Shown here: in pieces, positions 17,222-25,097 of the stretch
How the letters are laid out: each line of letters opens with the position of its first letter
Numbering within the stretch: the first letter of the stretch is position 1
Assembly (NCBI RefSeq): GCF_013778455.1
Contig: NZ_JACEHE010000005.1
Location: 310,001-374,000 of the forward strand
Direction: 5' to 3'
Length of the DNA stretch: 64,000 nucleotides
DNA from: Streptomyces himalayensis subsp. himalayensis
Lineage (GTDB): Bacteria > Actinomycetota > Actinomycetes > Streptomycetales > Streptomycetaceae
Position numbers and translations under genes: made by a program
The notes under the pieces: model-generated
Seen by the model: only the letters and a program-made list of their open reading frames with translations
What the model was told of the DNA's origin: nothing
Database searches by the model: none

Positions 17222-18067
17222 TCAAAGGAGAGCGGCCCGCGGACCGTCAGGCTGCTCCAGGCGCCGCTCCAGGATCGACCGCGCGATCTGAGAGGACTCG
17301 TCGTCGGTCACCTTCCGGAATCCCTCATCGGTGATCACAGTGACAATCGGATAAATCCGGCGAGCGACGTCCGGACCACCGGTCGCGGAATCGTCGTCAG
17401 CCGCGTCATACAGAGCCTGCACCACGAGCGTCGTGGCCTGCTCCTCGGTCAGATCCTCGCGGTACAGCTTCTTCATCGCCCCCCGCGCAAAGAGCGAGCC
17501 AGAACCGGTCGCCGCAAAGCCATGCTCCTCGGAACGGCCACCCGTCACGTCGTACGAGAAGATCCGCCCCTTCTCACGGTCCACGTCATAACCCGCGAAG
17601 AGCGGCACCACGGCCAGACCCTGCATGGCCATACCGAGGTTGGAACGGATCATGGTGGAGAGCCGGTTCGCCTTGCCCTCCAGCGAGAGCTGCGTCCCCT
17701 CCACCTTCTCGAAGTGCTCCAGCTCCAGCTGGAACAGCTTCACCATCTCGACAGCCAGACCAGCCGTACCGGCGATACCCACCGCCGAATACTCATCGGC
17801 CGGGAACACCTTCTCGATGTCCCGCTGCGCGATGACATTGCCCATCGTCGCCCGCCGGTCACCGGCGAGCACCACACCACCGGGGAAGGTCACAGCAACG
17901 ATCGTCGTGCCGTGCGGCGCCTCGATCACACCCTGCACGGGCGGCAGCGACCGCTTGCCCGGCAGCAGCTCCGGCTGGTGCTCGGACAGGAAGTCCATGA
18001 AGGACGAGGACCCAGGCGTCAGGAAGGCAGCTGGTAGACGCCCGGTGCTACGAGTATTGGCTTCCAC
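17222..18067 (-). CDS. prcB: 20S proteasome beta subunit PrcB
   Basis: 281 aa from GTG 18067, which begins [19 protein letters not shown], the usual Streptomyces PrcB start. A 53-residue propeptide ends in GVIEAPHG and is cleaved to expose the nucleophile Thr54 ([20 protein letters not shown], with the catalytic Lys/Asp region and GDRRATMG). It provides the proteolytic sites of the 14-subunit beta rings. It ends in [15 protein letters not shown]. The broken endonuclease VII gene ends 14 nt upstream, so prcB must be read through that remnant or from a promoter inside it. Confidence 0.96.
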   Translation of the reverse strand: MEANTRSTGRLPAAFLTPGSSSFMDFLSEHQPELLPGKRSLPPVQGVIEAPHGTTIVAVTFPGGVVLAGDRRATMGNVIAQRDIEKVFPADEYSAVGIAGTAGLAVEMVKLFQLELEHFEKVEGTQLSLEGKANRLSTMIRSNLGMAMQGLAVVPLFAGYDVDREKGRIFSYDVTGGRSEEHGFAATGSGSLFARGAMKKLYREDLTEEQATTLVVQALYDAADDDSATGGPDVARRIYPIVTVITDEGFRKVTDDESSQIARSILERRLEQPDGPRAALL

Positions 18068-18081
18068 GAGGTTCCTTCCAA

Positions 18082-18361
18082 TCAGGCGGCAGCCCGACGA
18101 ACAGTGTCGGGATCGTCTCCCAACTTGCCGATGGCCGAATTGCAGTTGAAGCACAGTACGCCACGGACCCTACCCGTGTTGTGGCAGTGATCCACATGCA
18201 CAGCCAGGGCTTTTGGAGACAGATCACATAGAGACGGCGGAAGGCTTTGCAACCCCTTCGGGAACGCCGTGTTGCGCGCGAAGGCTGTCCGCGGCCTGCA
18301 CTTTCCGGCACCGCGAACAGCGCTTCGCGCCCCACCCTTCAGGCGCTGGAGGCCCCCGCCC
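18082..18361 (-). pseudogene. Recombination endonuclease VII gene, broken and internally deleted
   Basis: Two recognisable pieces in different frames. The 5' part encodes a Zn-knuckle start, KRCSRCRKVQAADSLRAQHG, and runs into a stop. The 3' part encodes CLQK, then, after a 1-nt shift at the AAAA run near 18211, [20 protein letters not shown] followed by [19 protein letters not shown], the HNH core of the endonuclease VII family (HVDHCH, C-F-N-C). The middle of the usual protein is missing. Other Streptomyces carry an intact gene between pup and prcB (recalled). Here the enzyme is lost while the flanking proteasome genes stay intact. Confidence 0.8.
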
Positions 18362-18389
18362 TTACCTTCGATTCGAAGGCAGAAGCGGC

Positions 18390-18608
18390 TTACTCCCCGC
18401 CCTTCTGAACGAACGAGCGTACGAAGTCCTCGGCGTTCTCCTCGAGTACATCGTCGATCTCGTCCAGAACAGAGTCCACGTCGTCGCTGAGCTTCTCCTG
18501 CCGCTCCTTGAGGTCCTCCGAAGCCTGCGCGTCCTGCGCCTGCTCCTCGACCTCCTCCGTGGAGCGCGTCGCCTTCTGCTGGCCGCCGCCGGTGTCCTTG
18601 GTCGCCAT
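18390..18608 (-). CDS. pup: Prokaryotic ubiquitin-like protein Pup
   Basis: 72 aa from ATG 18608 (MATKDTGGGQQKATRSTEEV), preceded by GTGAGGG. Pup is an intrinsically disordered tag. Its central and C-terminal region (KLSDDVDSVLDEIDDVLEEN, then AEDFVRSFVQKGGE) binds ARC/Mpa as a helix. The C-terminus reads GGE, so Pup is made ready for ligation by PafA and would not need deamidation by Dop, unlike the GGQ form of Mycobacterium. A terminator (18750-18774) separates pup from dop upstream, which implies a separate pup promoter in 18609-18749. Confidence 0.97.
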   Translation of the reverse strand: MATKDTGGGQQKATRSTEEVEEQAQDAQASEDLKERQEKLSDDVDSVLDEIDDVLEENAEDFVRSFVQKGGE

Positions 18609-18749
18609 ATCCCTCACCCCGCTCGATTCGCCCGACTAGGTTCGATCGGTCAAGATCAGACCCTACAAGCAGGGTCCGACATCGGCCCCGCCGTTGTTAC
18701 AACGTCCGGGGACCACCTCGATGATTCCCGGACGCAGTCCTTTTCAGCC

Positions 18750-18774
18750 CCGGCAGCCCGGACCGGGCTGCCGG
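18750..18774 (-). terminator. Terminator after dop
   Basis: 12-bp stem CCGGCAGCCCGG / CCGGGCTGCCGG separated by one base, 14 bp past the dop stop. It is followed on the minus strand by CTGAAAAGG. Confidence 0.75.
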
Positions 18775-18787
18775 CGCGGTCAGCCGG

Positions 18788-20299
18788 TCAGCCGCCGGAG
18801 AGGACCCTGACCAGATCTTCCGCCGTACGGCACCGGTCCAGCAGCTCCTTGACGTGATTACGCGTTCCGCGAAGCGGCTCCAGGGTGGGTACCCGCTGGA
18901 GCGAGTCCCGGCCGGGGAGGTCGAAGATCACGGAGTCCCAGGAGGCGGCGGCGACGTCGTCCGCGTACTGCTCGAGGCAGCGGCCGCGGAAGTAAGCGCG
19001 TGTGTCCTCCGGTGGCTTCCCCTCGGCCCGCTCGACTGCTTCCTCGTCGAGGAGCCGCTTCATCTTGCCGCGGGCGACGAGACGGTTGTAGAGGCCCTTG
19101 TCGGGGCGTACGTCGGCGTACTGGAGGTCGATGAGCTGCAGGCGTGCCGCGTCCCAGTCGAGGTTGTCGCGGCGCCGGTAGCCCTCCATGAGTTCTCGTT
19201 TGGCGACCCAGTCGAGTTCGCCGGAGAGGCTCATGGGGTCGTGTTCGAGGCGGCCCAGGACGTCTTCCCAGCGGGTGAGGACGTCTTTGGTCTGGTCGTC
19301 GGCATCGGCGCCGAAGCGTTCCTCGACGTATTTGCGGGCGAGCTCGTAGTACTCCATCTGGAGCTGTACCGCGGTGAGTGTGCGGCCGCTGCGGAGGGTG
19401 ACGAGCCGCTGCAGTGTGGGGTCGTGGGACACCTGGTGCAGGGTGCGTACCGGCTGGTCGACGGCGAGGTCGACGGCGATGAAGCCGTCTTCGATCATCG
19501 ACAGGACCAGTGCGGTGGTGCCGAGCTTGAGGTAGGTGGAGATCTCCGACAGGTTGGCGTCTCCGATGATGACGTGCAGCCTGCGGTATTTCTCCGCGTC
19601 GGCGTGGGGTTCGTCGCGGGTGTTGATGATGGGGCGTTTGAGGGTGGTCTCGAGGCCGACTTCGACTTCGAAGTAGTCGGCTCGCTGGCTGAGCTGGAAG
19701 CCGTGTTCGTGGCCGTCCTGGCCGATGCCGACGCGGCCTGCGCCGGTGACGACCTGGCGGGAGACGAAGAAGGGGGTGAGGTGACGCACGATGTCGGAGA
19801 AGGGGGTTTCCCGCTTCATCAGGTAGTTCTCGTGCGTGCCGTAGGACGCGCCCTTGTTGTCGGTGTTGTTCTTGTAGAGGTGGATGGGCTGGGCGCCGGG
19901 GAGCTGTGCTGCGCGCTCGGCGGCCTCGGCCATGATGCGTTCGCCGGCCTTGTCCCAGAGGACGGCGTCCAGGGGGTTCGTGACTTCGGGGGCGCTGTAT
20001 TCGGGGTGTGCGTGGTCGACGTAGAGGCGTGCCCCGTTGGTGAGGATGACGTTGGCGAGGCCGATGTCCTCGTCGGTGAGCTGGCTGGCGTCGGCGGCCT
20101 CGCGGGCGAGGTCGAATCCTCGCGCGTCGCGCAGCGGGTTCTCCTCTTCGAAGTCCCATCGGGCGCGGCGCGCCCGGTGCATCGCCGCCGCGTATGCGTT
20201 GACGATCTGGGACGAGGTGAGCATGGCATTGGCGTTGGGGTGGCCGGGGACGGAGATTCCGTACTCCGTCTCGATGCCCATTACTCGCCGTACGGTCAT
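18788..20299 (-). CDS. dop: Pup deamidase/depupylase Dop
   Basis: 503 aa. Dop removes Pup from proteins and, where Pup ends in Gln, deamidates it; the GGE Pup here makes depupylation the likely main task. Same fold as PafA. Seen: [20 protein letters not shown] (ETE metal ligands, with the Dop-specific PGHPNANAM loop), [67 protein letters not shown] and a DRC-type C-terminus. Starts at ATG 20299. Upstream, arc ends with its own terminator, so dop is probably transcribed separately. Confidence 0.97.
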   Translation of the reverse strand: MTVRRVMGIETEYGISVPGHPNANAMLTSSQIVNAYAAAMHRARRARWDFEEENPLRDARGFDLAREAADASQLTDEDIGLANVILTNGARLYVDHAHPEYSAPEVTNPLDAVLWDKAGERIMAEAAERAAQLPGAQPIHLYKNNTDNKGASYGTHENYLMKRETPFSDIVRHLTPFFVSRQVVTGAGRVGIGQDGHEHGFQLSQRADYFEVEVGLETTLKRPIINTRDEPHADAEKYRRLHVIIGDANLSEISTYLKLGTTALVLSMIEDGFIAVDLAVDQPVRTLHQVSHDPTLQRLVTLRSGRTLTAVQLQMEYYELARKYVEERFGADADDQTKDVLTRWEDVLGRLEHDPMSLSGELDWVAKRELMEGYRRRDNLDWDAARLQLIDLQYADVRPDKGLYNRLVARGKMKRLLDEEAVERAEGKPPEDTRAYFRGRCLEQYADDVAAASWDSVIFDLPGRDSLQRVPTLEPLRGTRNHVKELLDRCRTAEDLVRVLSGG

Positions 20300-20522
20300 G
20301 CGGCCCTCCTTGCCCGGCGGCGCCCTCGGTCGGGGGCGGCGCTCAAGTACCGCTGTTGCTCCGGTGCGTGTGCGGTGCCCGTCCCCGCACTGCGCGACTC
20401 GGCGGTACCGAAGAGCCTAGAACGCCTTTGCGCTGGTGGGGAGATCATTCTCGTCTTTGCTCTCGCTCGGGTGTCGCCACGGTGAGGAGCTGTGTGCGGT
20501 CGGTCAGTATCAAGAAAGCAGT

Positions 20523-20557
20523 CGGCTGCGGGTACCCGTGGAGGACACCCGCAGCCG
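20523..20557 (-). terminator. Terminator after arc
   Basis: Perfect 11-bp stem CGGCTGCGGGT / ACCCGCAGCCG, 10 bp past the arc stop at 20567. Confidence 0.8.
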
Positions 20558-20566
20558 TCCTGTCTT

Positions 20567-22333
20567 TTACAGGTACTGACCGGTGTTTGCCACCGTGTCG
20601 ATGGAGCGCCCGGTGTCTGCGCCCTGCTTTCCGGTGACGAGGGTCCGGATGTAGACGATCCGTTCGCCCTTCTTTCCGGAGATGCGTGCCCAGTCGTCCG
20701 GGTTTGTGGTGTTCGGCAGGTCTTCGTTCTCCTTGAACTCGTCCACGCAGGCCTGGAGGAGGTGGGAGACGCGGAGGCCCTTCTGGTTCGCCTCGAGGAA
20801 GGCCTTGATGGCCATCTTCTTGGCACGTCCGACGATGTTCTCGATCATGGCGCCGGAGTTGAAGTCCTTGAAGTAGAGGACTTCCTTGTCGCCGTTGGCG
20901 TACGTGACCTCGAGGAAGCGGTTCTCCTCGGATTCGGCGTACATCTGCTCGACGACGGACTGGATCATGCCCTGCACGGTGGCGGCCTTGTCATGACCGT
21001 GTTCGGCCAGGTCATCGCCGTGCAGCGGAAGCCGTTCGGTCAGGTACTTGGCGAAGATGTCCTTCGCCGCCTCGGCGTCCGGGCGCTCGATCTTGATCTT
21101 CACGTCCAGGCGCCCGGGGCGCAGGATCGCGGGGTCGATCATGTCCTCGCGGTTGGAGGCGCCGATGACGATGACGTTCTCGAGGCCTTCCACGCCGTCG
21201 ATCTCGGCGAGCAGCTGGGGGACGATGGTGTTCTCCACGTCCGAGCTGACGCCGGAGCCACGGGTGCGGAAGAGCGACTCCATCTCGTCGAAGAAGACGA
21301 TGACGGGTGTGCCCTCGGAGGCCTTCTCGCGTGCCCGCTGGAAGACCAGGCGGATGTGGCGCTCGGTCTCGCCGACGTACTTGTTGAGGAGCTCGGGGCC
21401 CTTGATGTTCAGGAAGTACGACTTCCCGGCGGGCTGGCCGGTCACCTCGGCGACCTTCTTCGCAAGGGAGTTGGCGACGGCCTTGGCGATGAGTGTCTTG
21501 CCGCAGCCGGGGGGGCCGTAGAGCAGGACGCCCTTGGGCGGGCGCAGCTCGTGCTCCTTGAAGAGGTCGGGGTAGAGGTAGGGGAGCTCCACCGCGTCCC
21601 GGATCAGCTCGATCTGGCCGCCGAGGCCGCCGATCTTCTCGTAGGTGATGTCCGGGACCTCTTCGAGGACGAGCTCTTCGACCTCGCTCTTGGGCACGAC
21701 CTCGTAGACGTAGCCGGATCGGGGTTCGAGCAGCAGGGCGTCGCCGGGGCGGATGGTGACGTCCAGCAGCGGCTCGGCGAGCCGTACCACCCGTTCCTCG
21801 TCGGTGTGCCCGAGCACGAGGGCGCGCTCGCCGTCCTCGAGGATCTCCTTGAGGGTGACGATGTCCCCGACCCGCTCGAACTCCATGGCCTCGACCACGT
21901 TGAGCGCTTCGTTGAGCATGACTTCCTGGCCGCGCCTGAGCTCGTCGAGCTCGACGCTGGGGCTGACGTTCACCCTGAGCTTGCGGCCCCCGGTGAAGAT
22001 GTCAGCGGTGCCGTCCTCGTTCGCCGTGAGGAAGACACCGAAGCCGGCCGGCGGCTGTGCGAGCCGGTCGACCTCCTCCTTGAGGGCCACGATCTGGTCT
22101 CGGGCCTCACGGAGCGTGTTCGCGAGCCGCTCGTTCTGTGCGGACACGCCGGCCAGGTTGGTCTGCAGCTCGACGATCCGCTCTTCGAGAATCCTCGTAT
22201 GGCGCGGAGAGTCGGCGAGCTTGCGGCGCAGGACGGCGATTTCCTGCTCGAGATAGGCAATCTGACCGGCAGGGTCGTCGGACCCTCGACCCGGGCGGAT
22301 GCCGCGGTTGATGTCGTCGTCGTGGGCTGCCAC
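20567..22333 (-). CDS. arc: Proteasome-associated AAA ATPase ARC (Mpa)
   Basis: 588 aa from GTG 22333 (GGAGGTGAGGACC upstream); the start [18 protein letters not shown] fits the family. The hexameric ATPase unfolds pupylated proteins and feeds them to the 20S core. Domains: an N-terminal coiled coil ([18 protein letters not shown] onward, about residues 25-85) that binds Pup, tandem OB folds (about 90-235), then an AAA domain with Walker A GPPGCGKT, Walker [11 protein letters not shown] and sensor ASNRED. The C-terminus GQYL carries the penultimate Tyr that docks into the alpha ring. Confidence 0.97.
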   Translation of the reverse strand: MAAHDDDINRGIRPGRGSDDPAGQIAYLEQEIAVLRRKLADSPRHTRILEERIVELQTNLAGVSAQNERLANTLREARDQIVALKEEVDRLAQPPAGFGVFLTANEDGTADIFTGGRKLRVNVSPSVELDELRRGQEVMLNEALNVVEAMEFERVGDIVTLKEILEDGERALVLGHTDEERVVRLAEPLLDVTIRPGDALLLEPRSGYVYEVVPKSEVEELVLEEVPDITYEKIGGLGGQIELIRDAVELPYLYPDLFKEHELRPPKGVLLYGPPGCGKTLIAKAVANSLAKKVAEVTGQPAGKSYFLNIKGPELLNKYVGETERHIRLVFQRAREKASEGTPVIVFFDEMESLFRTRGSGVSSDVENTIVPQLLAEIDGVEGLENVIVIGASNREDMIDPAILRPGRLDVKIKIERPDAEAAKDIFAKYLTERLPLHGDDLAEHGHDKAATVQGMIQSVVEQMYAESEENRFLEVTYANGDKEVLYFKDFNSGAMIENIVGRAKKMAIKAFLEANQKGLRVSHLLQACVDEFKENEDLPNTTNPDDWARISGKKGERIVYIRTLVTGKQGADTGRSIDTVANTGQYL

Positions 22334-22589
22334 GGTCCTCACCTCCTCCAAAGGGAGCTGGACGCTTCCAGACCCTACCTGGGTGGGTGTCGATTGAAAC
22401 CCCTAGATCACAAAGACGGTCGGGGTGTGTCCGATCTTCACCCTTGCGCTGCCCTTCACGCCAGGGGGATACCCACCCACAAACATGGGAAAGCGGGCGG
22501 TTGTATCGTCGAAGCGTTCAACACCCGTCAGACCTGGGCCGACTTGCTCGCGGGCCCGGTGATCTCGACGAAGGGAAATGGCAGGAGAT

Positions 22590-22895
22590 ATGACCGTGCA
22601 GAACGAGGCCGGCGCCGGCACCGAGGCTCTGGAGGTCTGGATCGACCAGGACCTGTGCACTGGCGACGGGATCTGCGCCCAGTATGCGCCTGAGGTCTTC
22701 GAGCTGGACATCGACGGTCTGGCCTATGTGAAGAGCCCTGCCGACGAGCTTCTGCAGGCTCCGGGGGCCACAACGCCCGTTCCACTGCCGCTTCTGCGGG
22801 ATGTGACCGACTCCGCGAAGGAGTGTCCGGGTGACTGCATTCATGTACGTCGCATTTCAGACAAGGTAGAGGTATTCGGCCCCGACGCTGAGTGA
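22590..22895 (+). CDS. Ferredoxin, probable single-cluster type
   Basis: 101 aa from ATG 22590, chosen because AGGAG lies 6 nt upstream; an ATG at 22578 would add 4 residues. Cluster ligands lie in DLCTGDGICAQYAPEVF and AKECPGDCIHV. The first block has Cys-x5-Cys with no third Cys where 4Fe-4S proteins have one, as in 3Fe-4S (or mixed) actinobacterial ferredoxins that pass electrons to cytochromes P450 and other oxygenases. An insertion (ELLQAPGATTPVPLPLL) separates the two halves. It is divergent from arc with 256 bp between starts and followed by a terminator. Partner unknown; no P450 is nearby. Confidence 0.85.
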   Translation: MTVQNEAGAGTEALEVWIDQDLCTGDGICAQYAPEVFELDIDGLAYVKSPADELLQAPGATTPVPLPLLRDVTDSAKECPGDCIHVRRISDKVEVFGPDAE

Positions 22896-22928
22896 CCTCG
22901 TTACTGCGTAGCGTTGCAAAAGCCATGA

Positions 22929-22956
22929 GCCCGGACTGCGGTGTCGCCGTCCGGGC
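22929..22956. terminator. Bidirectional terminator after the ferredoxin gene
   Basis: GCCCGGAC / GTCCGGGC 8-bp stem with a 12-nt loop, between the convergent ferredoxin and secreted-protein genes. Confidence 0.7.
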
Positions 22957-23073
22957 CCTTCGCTGTGTCTGATGCGTCACATTTTCTTGCTGGTGCCTGT
23001 GGGTGTCGACGGCTGGACTGCTGTCCGCATCGACGGCTGGGCGTCCATGGGCACTCCCGTGTGCCGCTGGGTG

Positions 23074-23643
23074 TCAGACGCCGAGGGCCCCGGCGGGTGT
23101 GGAGCGGACGAACGTGCCGTTCTTCCACTGCCACTTGGCCTTCTGCTGCTGGTCCGGGCAGCAACTGGGAACGTCGGGCGACGAGTAGCCGAGCAGGGTG
23201 GCGGTGACGGCTCCGTCCTCGACAGCGAAGTCGGAGACGGTGAGGTGGTCCTGTGGGTCGACGAGTGTGGCCACGACGCGGGGCTGGGCGTTCGCATCGG
23301 TGGGCTGCGTGATCACGTAGATGCCGTTGGGCGGGGTGCCCGAGCCCGCGTCGCAGCGCACCACGGCGACGGTCTCGGGTCTGCCGTCGCCGTCGAGGTC
23401 CCCGGACGCCTTCTTCTCCACCACGGTCCTGGCCGCGCCGCAGTTGAGGCCGAAGTCGACAGCGGCCGGGTCCGGGGCCTCCACCGGGGTGGATTGGTGG
23501 CTTCCCGGCTGGGCGGCGGTGGCGGCTTCGGGCTGGAAGAAGGAGGAGCCCGCGACCACGGCGGCGAGGGCGGTGGCGGTGGCCAACCAGTGGATCGGGC
23601 GGGTTTGGCTGTGCGCCAGTTCCGGGACGGCGGATTGCTGCAC
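23074..23643 (-). CDS. Exported FG-GAP-like protein
   Basis: 189 aa from GTG 23643 (AGGAGACG about 8 nt upstream). A signal-anchor-like N-terminus (PIHWLATATALAAVVAGSSF, about residues 18-37) is followed by an Ala/Pro linker. The outer domain carries GDLDGDGRPETVAVVRC, the calcium-binding D-x-D-G-D-G motif of FG-GAP/VCBS repeats, plus four Cys (NCGAARTV, VRCDAG, SCCPDQ). Such domains bind ligands or the cell surface, but the partner is unknown. It stands alone between two terminators. I know no named family member. Confidence 0.75.
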   Translation of the reverse strand: MQQSAVPELAHSQTRPIHWLATATALAAVVAGSSFFQPEAATAAQPGSHQSTPVEAPDPAAVDFGLNCGAARTVVEKKASGDLDGDGRPETVAVVRCDAGSGTPPNGIYVITQPTDANAQPRVVATLVDPQDHLTVSDFAVEDGAVTATLLGYSSPDVPSCCPDQQQKAKWQWKNGTFVRSTPAGALGV

Positions 23644-24020
23644 TAGGAGCGTCTCCTGCGAGGGCTGTGCCGGTGGGGGTGGCCAGCATGGTGCCATACC
23701 TCACACCGAGGCGGAACGGCGGGGTCCGGTGGAACTGCCGGTACGTCAAGGAAAAGGCCCCGCAGACGAGTTCCCAGGTCCTCTCGGGGAACTGGGCAGG
23801 CGGATTTGTCCGTTCAAGTGCCGTTGGGCGGGCCGGTGTGGCAAGCCTCTTCTTCGAGCCTGGCGCGCCGCGTTGTTGGGCCTGGTCGGCCGCAGTGTGC
23901 CATCGGCGTATCGCCGATCTCCGTGGGACTGGAGCTCCCTGGATCAGCCCTTCGCGCCCCGGCGTGGGGGGCGGCGGCGCCACTCGGTTGAGGGGCCGGC
24001 GGGCGAGGAGAGGGCAGACG
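23644..24020. other. Long non-coding gap between trmI and the exported-protein gene
   Basis: 377 bp upstream of the exported-protein start and before the trmI terminator. No coding frame with Streptomyces-type third-position bias, no repeat and no strong palindrome were found. It should hold the promoter of the exported-protein gene. Confidence 0.6.
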
Positions 24021-24054
24021 AAGGGCCGCCGGCTGTGTCAGCGCGGCGGCCCTT
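24021..24054 (-). terminator. Terminator after trmI
   Basis: 10-bp stem AAGGGCCGCC / GGCGGCCCTT with a 14-nt loop, 24 bp past the trmI stop. Confidence 0.8.
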
Positions 24055-24078
24055 GAGTCGTGCGGTCGACGGCCCCGG

Positions 24079-24981
24079 TCAGCGGGGCGGGCCTCCGTCG
24101 GCGTTCGGGCCGGTGTAGTCCTCGCCGTAGGCGCCCTTCGCGGGGCGGCGCCGGCGCGTGGGCGGCTCGACGCCGTCGGCGAGGCGGCGGGCGGTGAGCA
24201 GAAAGCCGGTGTGGCCGATCATCCGGTGGTCGGGGCGGACGGCGAGGCCCTCGATGTGCCAGTTGCGGATCATCGTCTCCCAGGAGGTCGGCTCGTTGAA
24301 GCAGCCGATCTCGCGGATGGACTCGACGGTCCGGGCGAGCTGGGTGGTGGTCGCCACGTAGCAGCAGAGGATGCCACCCGGGACGAGCGCCTTGGAGACG
24401 GCCTCCAGGCACTCCCAGGGGGCGAGCATGTCCAGGATGACGCGGTCCACGTCGGTGTCCGACAGGTTGTCCTGGAGGTCGCCGACGGTGAGCTGCCAGG
24501 CGGGGTGCGGGCCGCCGAAGTAGCGCTCCACGTTCTGCCGGGCGATGTCGGCGAAGTCCTCGCGGCGCTCGTAGCTGTGCAGCATGCCGTGGTCGCCGAT
24601 GGCGCGCAGCAGGAAGCTGCTGAGCGAGCCGGAGCCGACGCCTGCCTCGACGACGCGTGCGCCGGGGAAGATGTCGGCGAATGCCAGGATCTGCCCCGCG
24701 TCCTTGGGGTAGACCACGGCGGCGCCGCGGGGCATGGACAGGACGTAGTCGGGGAGCAGGGGGCGCAGCGCGAGATAGGCGACGTTCCCCGTGGTGCGGA
24801 CAACGCTGCCCTCGGGAGCGCCGATCAGCTCGTCGTGCGGGAAGGAACCCTTGTGAGTGTGGAAGTTCTTCCCGGCCTCGAGCGTGAACGTGTAGTGGCG
24901 GCCCTTGGGGTCGGTCAGCTGTACCTGGTCCCCGACCTTGAAGGGCCCGCGCCTGCGGGCGGCACCGGTCGGTTCGGACAT
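24079..24981 (-). CDS. trmI: tRNA (adenine(58)-N1)-methyltransferase TrmI
   Basis: 300 aa. It methylates N1 of A58 in the T-loop of tRNA with S-adenosylmethionine. The small N-terminal beta domain (FKVGDQVQLTDPKGRHYTFT) precedes a Rossmann methyltransferase with motif I VVEAGVGSGSLSSFLLRAIG, the acidic loop SYERREDFADIAR, motif IV VDRVILDMLAPWECL and a late VPGGILCCYVATTTQL. The Arg-rich, low-complexity C-terminus (PPTRRRRPAKGAYGEDYTGP) is usual in actinobacteria, where the gene lies next to arc and the M50 protease. Starts at ATG 24981. Confidence 0.95.
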   Translation of the reverse strand: MSEPTGAARRRGPFKVGDQVQLTDPKGRHYTFTLEAGKNFHTHKGSFPHDELIGAPEGSVVRTTGNVAYLALRPLLPDYVLSMPRGAAVVYPKDAGQILAFADIFPGARVVEAGVGSGSLSSFLLRAIGDHGMLHSYERREDFADIARQNVERYFGGPHPAWQLTVGDLQDNLSDTDVDRVILDMLAPWECLEAVSKALVPGGILCCYVATTTQLARTVESIREIGCFNEPTSWETMIRNWHIEGLAVRPDHRMIGHTGFLLTARRLADGVEPPTRRRRPAKGAYGEDYTGPNADGGPPR

Positions 24982-25097
24982 GTGACCAGCCTACCGGTCC
25001 TGGCCGGGGGCGCTGACCACGTGAAGCCGGGGTCGGTGAGGACCACGTGGAGCCGGGGCCGCCGACCGCGTGGGCGGCACCGGAGGCGAACCGAGCC

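Noticed and set aside
18693-18703. GTTGTTACAAC palindrome upstream of pup as an operator
   Set aside because: Arms of only 5 bp with no second copy near other proteasome genes; too short to support a claim.
19857-19880. TTGTCGGTG inside dop as a damage-type promoter
   Set aside because: The -10 position reads GTAGAG and no gene lies downstream on that strand; it is simply the codons for the NNTDN motif in reverse.
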